Source: Rhizobium ruizarguesonis
GTDB lineage: Bacteria; Pseudomonadota; Alphaproteobacteria; Rhizobiales; Rhizobiaceae
DNA: 64,000 nt
Assembly (NCBI RefSeq): GCF_012349115.1
Contig: NZ_PQIG01000071.1
Span: forward strand, 1-64,000
Reading direction: 5' to 3'
In this document: positions 26,594-34,799 of the stretch, piece by piece
How positions within the stretch are numbered: position 1 is the first letter of the stretch
How the letters are laid out: each line of letters begins with the position of its first letter
Program-made: the position numbers and the translations under genes
Notes under the pieces: model-generated
What the model saw: the letters and a program-made list of their open reading frames with translations, nothing else
What the model was told of the DNA's origin: nothing
The model's database searches: none

Positions 26594-26607
26594 CTACCTT
26601 CCAGTAG
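26594..26607. promoter_or_regulatory. TetR-type operator, site B
   Basis: The inverted repeat ctaccttccagtag (CTAC-N6-GTAG) lies 9 bases upstream of the TetR start codon. Half-sites and spacing are identical to site A. Confidence 0.6.
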
Positions 26608-26781
26608 GAAGGCTGTCAAGCGGAATGCAGTTTTCTGCCATCGGCCGTCGTCGAGGCGGTGACCGGCTTCACCTTGACGCGGGCGAAAGCGATGATGGCG
26701 TCGGTTGTAGCGACTGGCCTTGACTCGCCTCGAACCACCAGAACATAATCGGAACATCTAATATGCAGGATGGAGTTCTGG

Positions 26782-27501
26782 ATGTGCGGCCGCGTCTATA
26801 TCAAGACCTCGCTTGAGGAACTGGTGCGCAATTTCGCCTTCGCGGAGCGTGGTGCGATCGATGCGCTCGGGAACCGATTTCCGCGCTACAACGGCGCGCC
26901 GACGCTGGATTATCCCATCATCATTCGCGACACGGTCCGCGAACCTGATATTATGGGGCCGGTATTCGCCAGCGCTCGCTGGGGTCTAATGCCGGCATGG
27001 ATGAAGCCGGGAGGGCGCCCGCCGCCGATCAATGCGCGCTGCGAGGGCATCGGTACCAACGGCCTGTTCCGCTCGGCCTACAGGTCGCGCCGTTGCCTGG
27101 TGCCGATCAACGGCTTCTTCGAGTGGAAGGATATCTTCGGCACCGGCAAGAACAAGCAGCCCTATGCGATCGCCATGGCTGACGGCTCGCCCTTTGCGCT
27201 CGCCGGCATCTGGGAGATTTGGCGTAGCCCGGAAGGCGTAGACATCAGAAACTTCGCAATCGTGACCTGTGAGCCGAATGCGATGATGGCGCAGATCCAT
27301 GACCGCATGCCGGTCGTCCTGCACCGCGAAGATTACGAGCGCTGGCTATCGCCGGAGCCTGATCCGGCCGATTTGATGAAGCCGTTCCCGGCGGAACTGA
27401 TGACGATGTGGCCGATCGGCCGCAATGTGGGTTCGCCCAAGAATGACACGGCTGACATCATCGATCCGATCGACCCCGATCCGGAACCGACGCTGATCTG
27501 A
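26782..27501 (+). CDS. SOS response-associated peptidase (SRAP/YedK/HMCES)
   Basis: This 239-residue SRAP protein starts MCGRVY. The start must be the ATG at 26782, because removal of Met exposes Cys2, the residue that crosslinks to abasic sites in single-stranded DNA. Other conserved parts are INARCEG, GFFEWKD with the catalytic Glu, and IHDRMPVVL with the His. It shields abasic sites at replication forks. Two small genes of unknown function follow on the same strand. Confidence 0.92.
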   Translation: MCGRVYIKTSLEELVRNFAFAERGAIDALGNRFPRYNGAPTLDYPIIIRDTVREPDIMGPVFASARWGLMPAWMKPGGRPPPINARCEGIGTNGLFRSAYRSRRCLVPINGFFEWKDIFGTGKNKQPYAIAMADGSPFALAGIWEIWRSPEGVDIRNFAIVTCEPNAMMAQIHDRMPVVLHREDYERWLSPEPDPADLMKPFPAELMTMWPIGRNVGSPKNDTADIIDPIDPDPEPTLI

Positions 27502-27576
27502 ATTCACCGGCTCGGGCGGGAGCCATCCATCAACCATGCGGTCAAAGAGATACCTCGCGAGAGGACAGGACGACGC

Positions 27577-27897
27577 ATGCCAGAACAAATCACATGGAAA
27601 TCGTGGGAATATGTCAGCGGCCGGGAAATCAAATACAAATGGCGGCACGCCTGGAGGGAGAAACCCGGCGACGATTATGTCGCTTTTGACGGCGATACCC
27701 AGATCGGAAGGATATTCCGGTCACAGGCAGGCGGAGTGGTCGATAATCGATGGTTCTGGATCGTGGCGACAGACGGCAGCCATCGACTGGATTGGCCATC
27801 GGCCGGATACGAGGACAGTGCCTACGTCGCCTCAAGGCGGCTCGAAATGATCTATGAGAGCATCAAGAGCGGGAAACGGAGGACGGCGCACCCATGA
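27577..27897 (+). CDS. Small protein of unknown function
   Basis: This 106-residue soluble protein is rich in Trp, Tyr and charged residues (WKSWEYVSGREIKYKWRHAW), with GGVVDNRWFWIVATDG in the middle. No family was recognised. Its stop overlaps the ATG of the following gene, so the two are coupled, and it starts 75 bases after the SRAP gene. The reading frame is intact and the start has a moderate purine-rich upstream run. Confidence 0.6.
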   Translation: MPEQITWKSWEYVSGREIKYKWRHAWREKPGDDYVAFDGDTQIGRIFRSQAGGVVDNRWFWIVATDGSHRLDWPSAGYEDSAYVASRRLEMIYESIKSGKRRTAHP

Positions 27898-28133
27898 GCA
27901 TCGAAGGCCATTCGAGTGCACCGGGCGCCAATGTGATTGTTGAGCATTATTGCGAGCACCGGCATGCTGACGGCATACGCTGCAAGGAATGGGGAGGCTG
28001 GGGCAATAGCCCATCCCCGGCCGTGCCTACGCGCTGGTGGTGTTGGGAACAGTTCCCGCACAAGACATTTGAACAGGAACAGGCGCTCAGGCGGAAACTG
28101 GAGACGGCCGAGGGTGGGAAAATCATCCAATGA
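27894..28133 (+). CDS. Small Cys/His-containing protein of unknown function
   Basis: This 79-residue protein contains EHYCEHRHADGIRC and a tryptophan cluster (TRWWCWEQFP). Two cysteines and three histidines within 15 residues could bind a metal, but no known zinc-finger pattern is matched. It begins inside the stop of the preceding gene (ATGA overlap). No homologous family was recognised. Confidence 0.6.
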   Translation: MSIEGHSSAPGANVIVEHYCEHRHADGIRCKEWGGWGNSPSPAVPTRWWCWEQFPHKTFEQEQALRRKLETAEGGKIIQ

Positions 28134-28158
28134 GGGCTGGCTGATTGATGTTCCGCCG

Positions 28159-28986
28159 TCAGCCGTCGGTCGAAACGGTGACAGGCTTCCACGTCTCGAT
28201 CTCCTGCTGCAGGCGAACGATCCTCTCCGACACATGCTTGAGGGCGTCGCTGCCGAGCAGAAGCTGCGGTGGAGGATTGTCGGATTCGATGAGCTCTAGA
28301 ACCGCTGCGGCCAGTTTGGCGGGATCACCGCGCTGCTTGCCGCTGACGGCCTGTCGCGCCTCGCGGATCGGATCGAAAAGGGCATCATAATCGGCGATCG
28401 ACCGCTCGGTGCGGACCATCGATCGTCCGGCCCAGTCCGTCCGGAACGAGCCCGGGCAAAGGGTCGTCACATGCACCCCGAACGGCGCCATTTCCGCCCG
28501 CATCACCTCCGATATGCCTTGAAGCGCAAACTTGCTGCCGCAGTAATAGCCGATGCCGGGCATGGTGATCATGCCGCCCATCGAGGTGACGTTGACGATG
28601 AACCCTTGGCGTCGCTTACGAAACCGCGGCAGAAATGCCTTGGCAACGGCGACGGCGCCGAAGACGTTGACGTCGAACTGCCGCCGCATCTCTTCGATCG
28701 GCGACTCCTCGAGCACGCCTTCATAGCCGTAGCCGGCATTGTTGATCAGCACGTCGACCGGCCCATGCTCGTCTTCCGCGTGGCCGACGACATCATCGAT
28801 CCGGTCGAACTCGGTGACGTCGCAGAGGGCCGGCCGCAGGCCAGGCAGGGTTTTGGCGAGCGCTGTCAGCGACGCCTGCGAGCGCACGGTGCCAATCACC
28901 CTGTGACCGGCCTGAAGAGCCGCAGCAGCGATGGCGAGCCCGAAGCCGGAATTCGATCCGGTGATGAAGAAGGTCTTTCGTGACAT
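28159..28986 (-). CDS. Short-chain dehydrogenase/reductase
   Basis: This 275-residue classical SDR has TGSNSGFG near the N-terminus, NNAGYG, VTSMGG, and YYCGSK with the catalytic Tyr/Lys. The long C-terminal extension is usual for the group that acts on larger alcohols or retinol-like substrates. The ATG at 28986 has AAGGA upstream; the longer frame is rejected. It is divergent from an AraC-family gene across about 60 bases, which suggests control by that protein. Confidence 0.87.
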   Translation of the reverse strand: MSRKTFFITGSNSGFGLAIAAAALQAGHRVIGTVRSQASLTALAKTLPGLRPALCDVTEFDRIDDVVGHAEDEHGPVDVLINNAGYGYEGVLEESPIEEMRRQFDVNVFGAVAVAKAFLPRFRKRRQGFIVNVTSMGGMITMPGIGYYCGSKFALQGISEVMRAEMAPFGVHVTTLCPGSFRTDWAGRSMVRTERSIADYDALFDPIREARQAVSGKQRGDPAKLAAAVLELIESDNPPPQLLLGSDALKHVSERIVRLQQEIETWKPVTVSTDG

Positions 28987-29047
28987 CAGCGATATTCCTT
29001 GATTGAGGATAGGATTTGACAAATAGTATGAAGAACCACGTGCTTCG

Positions 29048-29992
29048 ATGGCGGATTCTCTCAATATGTTGCCAAATCCTATGCAAGGTGATCACGGCCC
29101 ATCCAGGCGAGGGGAGATGGTCGAGCTGGCCGGACGTCTCGCCCCTCGTCACGGATACAATCCGACGGCGCTTAGCTCCGTCCGCATATTGCGCACGGAA
29201 GCCGTGCTCCAAGACATCCCGGTGCTCTACAAGCCGGGCGCGGTTTTCGTCCTGCAGGGCAGCAAGCAGGGCATCCTCGAAGGCGAAGTCTTCCTCTATG
29301 ATGAGGAGCATTATCTGGCGGTGTCGCTGCCCGTCCCGTTCCGGATGACGTCGACCGCCAGTCCCGAGCGGCCCTTGCTTGCGGTCTATGTCGAGTTCGA
29401 TATGCAGATGGCAGCCGAGATCGCACTGCAGGTGGAAAAACATGCCGACCTGCCAGGCGACGAGCCGAGAAGTCTCGTCTCGAGCAGGATGTCTGGTGAT
29501 ATCGAGGATGTCCTGCTGCGCCTGCTGACGGCGCTACGCAGCAGCGTCGAGACGGATGTGCTCGGCGCCGGCATTCTGCGCGAACTGCATTACCGCGTCC
29601 TGGTCGGTCCGCAAGGCGGCGCGATGATCGCCGCCCTCCAGCAGAAAGGCAGATCCGGAAAGATCATTCAGAGCCTGGCCTGGTTGCGGGAAAACTATGG
29701 CCTGGAGATCGCGGTCGCCGATCTGGCAAGAGACGTCGGCATGAGCGTTCCGTCCTACCATGTCCATTTCAAGGGTCTGACCGGCAGCAGTCCGATGCAA
29801 TACGTCAAGGCCATGCGGCTTCACGAAGCAAGATTGATGATCGCCCGCCGGACGAGAACGATCGCCGAGGTCGCGGCTTCGGTCGGCTACGCAAGTCCGG
29901 CGCAGTTCAGCCGCGACTTCAAACGGCATTTCGGGCGCACGGCATCGGAAGAGATCAAGTGGGTCCAGCGCCACCTCGGCGAAACAGCCTGA
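29048..29992 (+). CDS. AraC-family transcriptional regulator
   Basis: This 314-residue protein has an N-terminal AraC_N-type cupin-like domain (YKPGAVFVLQGSKQG) and a C-terminal double HTH (about 215-310, IAVADLARDVGMSVPSYHVHF and AEVAASVGYASPAQFSRDF). It is divergent from an SDR gene, the usual arrangement for this subfamily with an oxidoreductase target. The effector is unknown. Confidence 0.87.
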   Translation: MADSLNMLPNPMQGDHGPSRRGEMVELAGRLAPRHGYNPTALSSVRILRTEAVLQDIPVLYKPGAVFVLQGSKQGILEGEVFLYDEEHYLAVSLPVPFRMTSTASPERPLLAVYVEFDMQMAAEIALQVEKHADLPGDEPRSLVSSRMSGDIEDVLLRLLTALRSSVETDVLGAGILRELHYRVLVGPQGGAMIAALQQKGRSGKIIQSLAWLRENYGLEIAVADLARDVGMSVPSYHVHFKGLTGSSPMQYVKAMRLHEARLMIARRTRTIAEVAASVGYASPAQFSRDFKRHFGRTASEEIKWVQRHLGETA

Positions 29993-30044
29993 GGCAATTC
30001 CTCCCCTTTCTGCCGCATCGCCTGGAGCGCGCAGCCGGGACAGG

Positions 30045-30854
30045 CTAGAGTCCGGGCCACATTCCGCCATCCAGTCTCAAATTTGCGCCGGTGATGTAGC
30101 TGGCTCGCGGGCTGACCAGGAAGCAGATGGCATCAGCAATCTCTTCGAGCGTTCCAACCCGTCCCATCGGAACCTGCGCAAACATCGGCAGGACCATCTG
30201 CTCGACCTCCGCCCAGGGAGCGCGCGCCGCCAGTCCGCGATCGACCGCCACCTTTCGGAAGGCTTCGTCGAGGCTGACGCTGTGGATCGTGCCCGGGGAT
30301 ACGGTATTCGCGGTGATTCCATCCATGGCGACAGCCTTTGCCAGGGAGGCGGTCATCGCGATCATCGCCGCCTTTGCGGCTGCATAATCAGGTCTCCTGG
30401 AGGCAGGCATCAATGCCGCGAGACTGGAAATATTGATGATCCTTCCCCATTTCGCCTCCCGCATGCCGGGCAGTAGACGCGAGGTGACGCGAACGGCCGC
30501 GAGGACATTGCGGTCATATCCCGCCGCCCAGGTCTCGGGCCGGGTCGTGCTCCAGTCCTCGGTTTCGCCGGAGCCGCCCGCATTGTTGATAACGATCTCG
30601 ACCGGCCCGGCCAACCGCTGCGCCTCATCGACGAGGCCTTGTACCTCGTCGTCATTGGTCAGGTCGCCGATGACGACATGGGCACTTCCGCCCTGAGCGG
30701 CAATGTCGTGCGCGACCGCCTCGGCCTTGGCCTTGTTGCGACCGTGGATGATGACGATCGCGCCCTCGCGGGCAAGCCCGCGCGCCACCTCTTCGCCAAT
30801 CCCTTTGCTGCTGCCGGTGATCAATGCCACCCGTTCCTCAAGTTTCAGATCCAT
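30045..30854 (-). CDS. Short-chain dehydrogenase/reductase
   Basis: This 269-residue classical SDR has TGSSKGIG at residues 14-21, NNAGGSG, ISSLAA with the catalytic Ser, and YAAAK. The C-terminus has SYITGANLRLDGGMWPGL. It is divergent from an HxlR-type regulator 42 bases away, which is its probable controller. The substrate is unknown. Confidence 0.88.
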   Translation of the reverse strand: MDLKLEERVALITGSSKGIGEEVARGLAREGAIVIIHGRNKAKAEAVAHDIAAQGGSAHVVIGDLTNDDEVQGLVDEAQRLAGPVEIVINNAGGSGETEDWSTTRPETWAAGYDRNVLAAVRVTSRLLPGMREAKWGRIINISSLAALMPASRRPDYAAAKAAMIAMTASLAKAVAMDGITANTVSPGTIHSVSLDEAFRKVAVDRGLAARAPWAEVEQMVLPMFAQVPMGRVGTLEEIADAICFLVSPRASYITGANLRLDGGMWPGL

Positions 30855-30896
30855 TCCGTCACTCCCGTGCTAGTGTTTGATTGTTATGAGGACAGG

Positions 30897-31304
30897 ATGA
30901 TGAGTGACGCAATTACGCACTTAAAAGTGCCCATTGACCGTGATGAACGGGAAATCTGCCTTGGTCCGGATGGCTCGGTCGCACATGTGAACAGGGTGCT
31001 TCGGATGATCAGCGGACGATGGAAGCTGCCGATCCTGTTCCGCCTTTTCGCCGAGCCGACGATGCGGACGTCGCAATTGTTGCGAGACATTCCAAACATT
31101 TCGCAGAAAATGCTGACGCAGCATCTGAGGGAGCTCGAGGACGACGGACTTGTCGCCAGGCGGAACTTCGGCGAGCAGCCGCCGCATGTCGAATATCGTC
31201 TGACGGAGCCCGGTCGCGGCCTCTTGCCGATGCTGATCTCGGTAAGGGAGTTCTCCCGCCTCCATCCCGATCTGAAGCCGGCCGGCTCGGCTCTTGCGCG
31301 GTGA
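30897..31304 (+). CDS. HxlR-family winged-helix regulator
   Basis: This 135-residue protein has the HxlR layout: GRWKLPILFRLF, LLRDIPNISQKMLTQHLREL and VEYRLTEPGRGLLP. GAGGACAGG precedes a double ATG; the first is used here, but the second (30900) is equally possible. A longer upstream frame is rejected. It is divergent from an SDR gene. HxlR proteins often respond to electrophiles or aldehydes; the signal here is unknown. Confidence 0.87.
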   Translation: MMSDAITHLKVPIDRDEREICLGPDGSVAHVNRVLRMISGRWKLPILFRLFAEPTMRTSQLLRDIPNISQKMLTQHLRELEDDGLVARRNFGEQPPHVEYRLTEPGRGLLPMLISVREFSRLHPDLKPAGSALAR

Positions 31305-31360
31305 TCCCTGGCTGAATGAGGGGGCTGCGCTTCCCGTCGAACCAGGCTGCAACCTCTCTC

Positions 31361-31409
31361 CAGCCTCATCCTGAGACGCCTCCGCAGGGGCGTCGAAGGA
31401 CGGGGCCGG
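31361..31409. repeat. Short intergenic palindrome
   Basis: Contains cctcatcctgagacgcc with a hairpin gacgcc...ggcgtc and a following gaaggacgggg, resembling a widespread rhizobial intergenic repeat. It lies in the gap between the HxlR gene and GFA copy 1, and no other feature is supported there. Confidence 0.4.
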
Positions 31410-31592
31410 CCGCTCGCGGCCTCGATACGCCAATGCTGTGATTGGCGTCCTGCCATCCGTCTTTGCCACTATCCGACTGCCTTTTGGGGGGCGGTTTTGT
31501 CGCATCCGAGGGCCTTGGCAAATTGATGATAGACCTTATCGATTCCGGCGCCGTAGGATCGACTAGCGTCAGTCAACACGGAATTTGCCCCT

Positions 31593-32000
31593 ATGCCCAT
31601 CTTTCATGCGAAGTGTACCTGTGGCGCCCTGTCCCTGGAGGTCGATGGCGATCCTGTGCACAACCACGTCTGTACGTGCACGCGTTGTCAGCGTGCATCC
31701 GGCAGTGCGCTTGCGCACAATGTCTGGTTCCCCGAGGAAAATGTCCGGATCGTTTCCGGAGAATATTCCGTCTGGTTTCCGCAAGGCGAAACCACGCCGG
31801 ATGTGATGAAAGCCTTTTGCCGGATCTGCGGTGGGGGCGGATTTTCGAAATCCGGAACATATTTTCCCGGCACCGTCATCATCGCCGGCGGCACATTCGC
31901 CGATCCGTCCTTTCCTGCGCCGGATCATGTTCATTGGTGGGACAATCGCCCGCATTGGCTCAACCTCGCCGAGCCGATCGAGCGTCTTGCCGGAAATTGA
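31593..32000 (+). CDS. GFA-family protein, copy 1
   Basis: This 135-residue protein has the zinc-ligand pattern of the glutathione-dependent formaldehyde-activating (Gfa/CENP-V) fold: CTCG at residues 9-12, CTCTRCQRASGSA, and AFCRICGGGG. Despite the name, most family members have no proven formaldehyde activity. It is nearly identical to copy 2 at 43636 (I count five amino-acid changes by eye). The similarity extends about 50 bases upstream and more than 150 bases downstream. Confidence 0.85.
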   Translation: MPIFHAKCTCGALSLEVDGDPVHNHVCTCTRCQRASGSALAHNVWFPEENVRIVSGEYSVWFPQGETTPDVMKAFCRICGGGGFSKSGTYFPGTVIIAGGTFADPSFPAPDHVHWWDNRPHWLNLAEPIERLAGN

Positions 32001-32097
32001 ACTCTGCGGGTATCGCCTGCATCACCAGTTGAGCGGGCGCTCGAAATCGCCCGCGCGCCGCAGCCGCCCTTCTGAGTTTCGAGCGGCCGCGAACCGG

Positions 32098-32170
32098 CAT
32101 CACATTCGGCGGCATCGTCTCGAATTTCGGCACCGCCGGATCGACCCGGTCCCAGGCGACGCCGAGAACG
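32098..32170 (-). pseudogene. 3' tail of a GFA-family gene
   Basis: The minus strand reads GVAWDRVDPAVPKFETMPPN, matching the C-terminus of the complete GFA gene at 44143 (GLAWDRVDPAVPKFETMPPM). It occupies the same place relative to GFA copy 1 as the complete gene does relative to copy 2. The upstream coding part is gone, and its stop has mutated to an Asn codon. Confidence 0.8.
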
Positions 32171-32245
32171 GCGTTCTCACCTTCATGCGCGGCGGTGAGC
32201 AGGCAGGCGGGATGTCGGCTTCGCCCATCGCGACGGGAGGGGGTC

Positions 32246-32848
32246 TCACGCGTCCGACGGTGCAACGGCCCGCAACGCGGTCCTGACGATCGCATCGCCG
32301 AACTCCGGCGAGACCGGGCGATGGCCGACCAGCAGCCGGAAGAAGACCGGTCCGTAGATCATGTCGAGCAGCGCCTCCATATCAGGCGGCGGAACGATCT
32401 CTCCGCGAGCCAGAGCCTCCTCCAGGATGACACGACCCGCGTTGCGGCTCGACAGGATCACCTGATTGCGGAAGGCCTTGGTGAATTCGCTTTCCGGGTC
32501 GGCGGCCGCAAGTGCCATCGTGATCTGCCGCCCGCGCGTGCTCGCAAAGGCAGTCACCAGTCCGCTCATCTGCGCGCCGAGAGCCGCCTGCGCCGTGCCC
32601 CCTCCAACCTCCGCTTCCGGTAGCCGGTTGACCAGAAGAGCGGCCATCGCCAGTTCCTGTGCGTTGGCCCAGGAGCGGTAGATCGTCGGCTTGCCGACAC
32701 CGGACCGCGCCGCCACGGCTTCGATCGTCATGCGGCCAAAACCTTCGGCCATCAGGATTTCATGGGCGGCCTCCAAGGCACGCCTCTGCGCGGCAGCGCT
32801 TGGCGGCCGCCCTCGTTTCTTCGGTATTGCATTACTCTCTTGACTCAT
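32246..32848 (-). CDS. TetR-family regulator
   Basis: This 200-residue protein has a basic GRPP-type N-terminal arm (KKRGRPPSAAAQ), an HTH (MTIEAVAARSGVGKPTIYRSW) and a TetR_C domain. The ATG at 32848 is preferred to one 13 codons upstream because the extension runs through the operator-like palindrome. It is divergent from a VOC/glyoxalase-like gene, the probable target. Confidence 0.87.
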   Translation of the reverse strand: MSQESNAIPKKRGRPPSAAAQRRALEAAHEILMAEGFGRMTIEAVAARSGVGKPTIYRSWANAQELAMAALLVNRLPEAEVGGGTAQAALGAQMSGLVTAFASTRGRQITMALAAADPESEFTKAFRNQVILSSRNAGRVILEEALARGEIVPPPDMEALLDMIYGPVFFRLLVGHRPVSPEFGDAIVRTALRAVAPSDA

Positions 32849-32862
32849 ATCTTTACGATACG

Positions 32863-32870
32863 TAACGTTA
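32863..32870. promoter_or_regulatory. Candidate TetR operator palindrome
   Basis: The perfect palindrome taacgtta lies within a run of AT-rich sequence (atacgtaacgttaat) between the divergent TetR and VOC genes. It is short, and I found no second copy, so it is only a candidate. Confidence 0.35.
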
Positions 32871-32899
32871 ATAAAGGAACCAGTCAAGGAGGATCATCC

Positions 32900-33349
32900 A
32901 TGCCGAGTTTTGCCCGAAAAGTGAGCGCCTACTTCATCGTCAAGGATGCGGCACGGGCCATCGACTTCTACAAGGAGGCCTTCGGCGCCACGGAAGTCTT
33001 CCGCATGACCGATCCTTCGGACGGGCGGATCGGCCATGCCGAGCTGCGTTTCGGAGAGACACTGATGATGTTGGCAGACGAATATCCGGACTTCGGCGCC
33101 CTGTCTCCCGATGCCGTCGGAGGCTCGCCGGTGACCTTCCACATGGACACGGTGTCGACCGACGAAGCACTGGCGCAGGCGCTGTCGGCCGGGGCGACGA
33201 TGTTGCGCCCGGCGACCGACCAGAGTTTTGGCGAGCGGGTGGCGCAGGTGCTTGATCCCTTCGGTCATCGCTGGATGTTGTCGCAAACCATCGAGCAGGT
33301 CACGCCTGAGGAGATGCAACGCCGCTGGAACGAGGACATGTCGGCGTGA
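32900..33349 (+). CDS. VOC-family (glyoxalase/PhnB-like) protein
   Basis: This 149-residue protein has two beta-alpha-beta-beta-beta halves typical of the vicinal oxygen chelate fold: AYFIVKDAARAIDFYKEAFG at the start and VAQVLDPFGHRWMLSQ near the end, as in PhnB/YdcD-like proteins. A strong AAGGAGGA lies upstream of the ATG. It is divergent from TetR and 64 bases upstream of the cupin gene, with which it probably forms an operon. Confidence 0.83.
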   Translation: MPSFARKVSAYFIVKDAARAIDFYKEAFGATEVFRMTDPSDGRIGHAELRFGETLMMLADEYPDFGALSPDAVGGSPVTFHMDTVSTDEALAQALSAGATMLRPATDQSFGERVAQVLDPFGHRWMLSQTIEQVTPEEMQRRWNEDMSA

Positions 33350-33413
33350 GTGCCGCAGCCCTTGAAGCGCTGGATTTCCGCGCTACCTCTGCACGCGGCG
33401 ATGGAGGAAGACG

Positions 33414-33764
33414 ATGAAAATCCGTAAGTTCGCGGTTACCGACGTGGCGTTGGAGCGTTCCCCCGGGCAGGAGGCGGACATCTTCGTCGGCAATCTGGTC
33501 GATGAGCGGCAGGGAGGGCCGATCACCATCGGCTATGGACGCTACGCGCCCGGCCAGAGCCTGACCGAGACGATTGAAGTCGACGACGTCATGATCGTTC
33601 TGGAAGGGCAGCTATCGGTCTCGACGGACTTGGGAACAGTCACCGCCGGGCCAGGCGAGATCGTCTACATGCCCAAGGGTGAAGCGGTGACCATCCGCTC
33701 GCATGACGAAGGCGCGCTCACCGCCTATGTCACCTATCCGCATTGGCGGCAGGCGCACGCGTAA
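33414..33764 (+). CDS. Cupin-domain protein (EutQ-like)
   Basis: This 116-residue single-domain cupin has an EutQ-like C-terminal motif GPGEIVYMPKGEAVTIRSHD and a DDVMIVLEGQLSVSTD strand pair. Metal-binding His residues of the classical cupin motifs are mostly absent, as in EutQ. GGAGGAAG lies just before the ATG. It follows the VOC gene on the same strand. A 36-codon copy of its 3' end lies at 20981-21091. Confidence 0.8.
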   Translation: MKIRKFAVTDVALERSPGQEADIFVGNLVDERQGGPITIGYGRYAPGQSLTETIEVDDVMIVLEGQLSVSTDLGTVTAGPGEIVYMPKGEAVTIRSHDEGALTAYVTYPHWRQAHA

Positions 33765-33772
33765 GCCGGGGC

Positions 33773-34564
33773 TCAGCGCTTGTATTCGGGCTCGCTGCGA
33801 TCGAGCGCGCGTTTCACGGACTCCAGATGGAGCCGGGCCGACTCCGGGTCTCCTTCGCGCATTTGCCGGTACGCCGCCTCGGCGATCTCAGGCGCGACGG
33901 CAAGGACCTGGCGTCCGGTCGACAGGGCGAGCGTCTGCACTTCGCAGGCACGCTCGAGATAATAGAGGTCGTCCCAGGCCTCGGCGATATTGGGTGCGCA
34001 GACCATCACGCCGTGGTGCTTCATGAAAACGATGTCGGCATCGCCGATCGCGGCCGCGATCCGATCGCCCTCGCGCGCGTCGAGCGCCAGGCCGTTATAG
34101 TTGCGGTCGACGGCCGTGCGTCCATAGAATTTCAATGCGGTCTGCCCGGCAAAGATGAGGGGATCGCCCTCCGTCATCGACAGAGCGGTGGCATAAGGCA
34201 TATGGGTGTGGAACGCCGCCTTGGCGCGGGGAACGTTTTTATGAATCCTGGCGTGGATGTAAAAAGCGGTGGCCTCAGGCTGCCCGCTGCCCGACACGAC
34301 GTTGCCGTGAAAATCGCAGATCAACAGCATCGAGGCCGTCAGTTCGGCGAAAGCGTAGCCATAAGGGTTGACGATGAACAGGTCGTCATAGCCGGGAACG
34401 ACGGCCGAGAAGTGGTTGCAGATCCCTTCCTCCATGCCGAGCCTTGCCGCCATCCGGAAGCAGGCCGCAAGATCGACGCGGGCCTGCCAGATGTCGTCCG
34501 TATCAAGTTTCGGCTGGTTGGGGCCGCCGGCGGGCGATGGGGCTGTGTTGAGAGAGTGCGCCAT
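33773..34564 (-). CDS. Class II aldolase/adducin-family protein
   Basis: This 263-residue protein has the zinc-binding HTH at residues 119-121 and HH at 183-184 (KHHGVMV), with GICNHFSAVVPG providing the phosphate/anion site. This fits the FucA/AraD-like aldolase group, although many members act on other hydroxy-acids or are decarboxylases. It converges on the cupin gene with eight bases between them. The substrate is unknown. Confidence 0.85.
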   Translation of the reverse strand: MAHSLNTAPSPAGGPNQPKLDTDDIWQARVDLAACFRMAARLGMEEGICNHFSAVVPGYDDLFIVNPYGYAFAELTASMLLICDFHGNVVSGSGQPEATAFYIHARIHKNVPRAKAAFHTHMPYATALSMTEGDPLIFAGQTALKFYGRTAVDRNYNGLALDAREGDRIAAAIGDADIVFMKHHGVMVCAPNIAEAWDDLYYLERACEVQTLALSTGRQVLAVAPEIAEAAYRQMREGDPESARLHLESVKRALDRSEPEYKR

Positions 34565-34655
34565 GGGGTCGTTTCAGATTGGTGTCGAAGGAGAGGGTGG
34601 CTGTGTTCTGGATTACCCCCGGATCAGCCTCGCATCAAGCCGGCTGGAGACAAAC

Positions 34656-34799
34656 ATGGTTCGGTTCATTTGCCTATTTGGGGTGAGTACGCTGCTCGAC
34701 GGCTGTGTCTTTCCGTATCCGCGAGCCTGGGATGACGGAGGTTGGGGACGCGCTTTGCATTTTTACGCACCGCTCTCCGGCGATTGCACTGGAAGGTAG
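34656..34799 (+). CDS. Candidate small lipoprotein
   Basis: This 47-residue frame has a short hydrophobic signal-like N-terminus and a lipobox-like LLDGC at residues 13-17 (lipidation at Cys17). GGAGA lies 8-12 bases upstream. The 3' end overlaps the convergent peptidase gene by about 37 bases. Small rhizobial lipoproteins with a similar start exist as a general type, but I recognise no specific family. It could be spurious. Confidence 0.4.
   Translation: MVRFICLFGVSTLLDGCVFPYPRAWDDGGWGRALHFYAPLSGDCTGR

Noticed and set aside
31442..32032. A 196-codon frame over GFA copy 1
   Set aside because: It is a shifted reading of the GFA gene. The same shadow appears over copy 2, and the conserved zinc motifs lie in the other frame.
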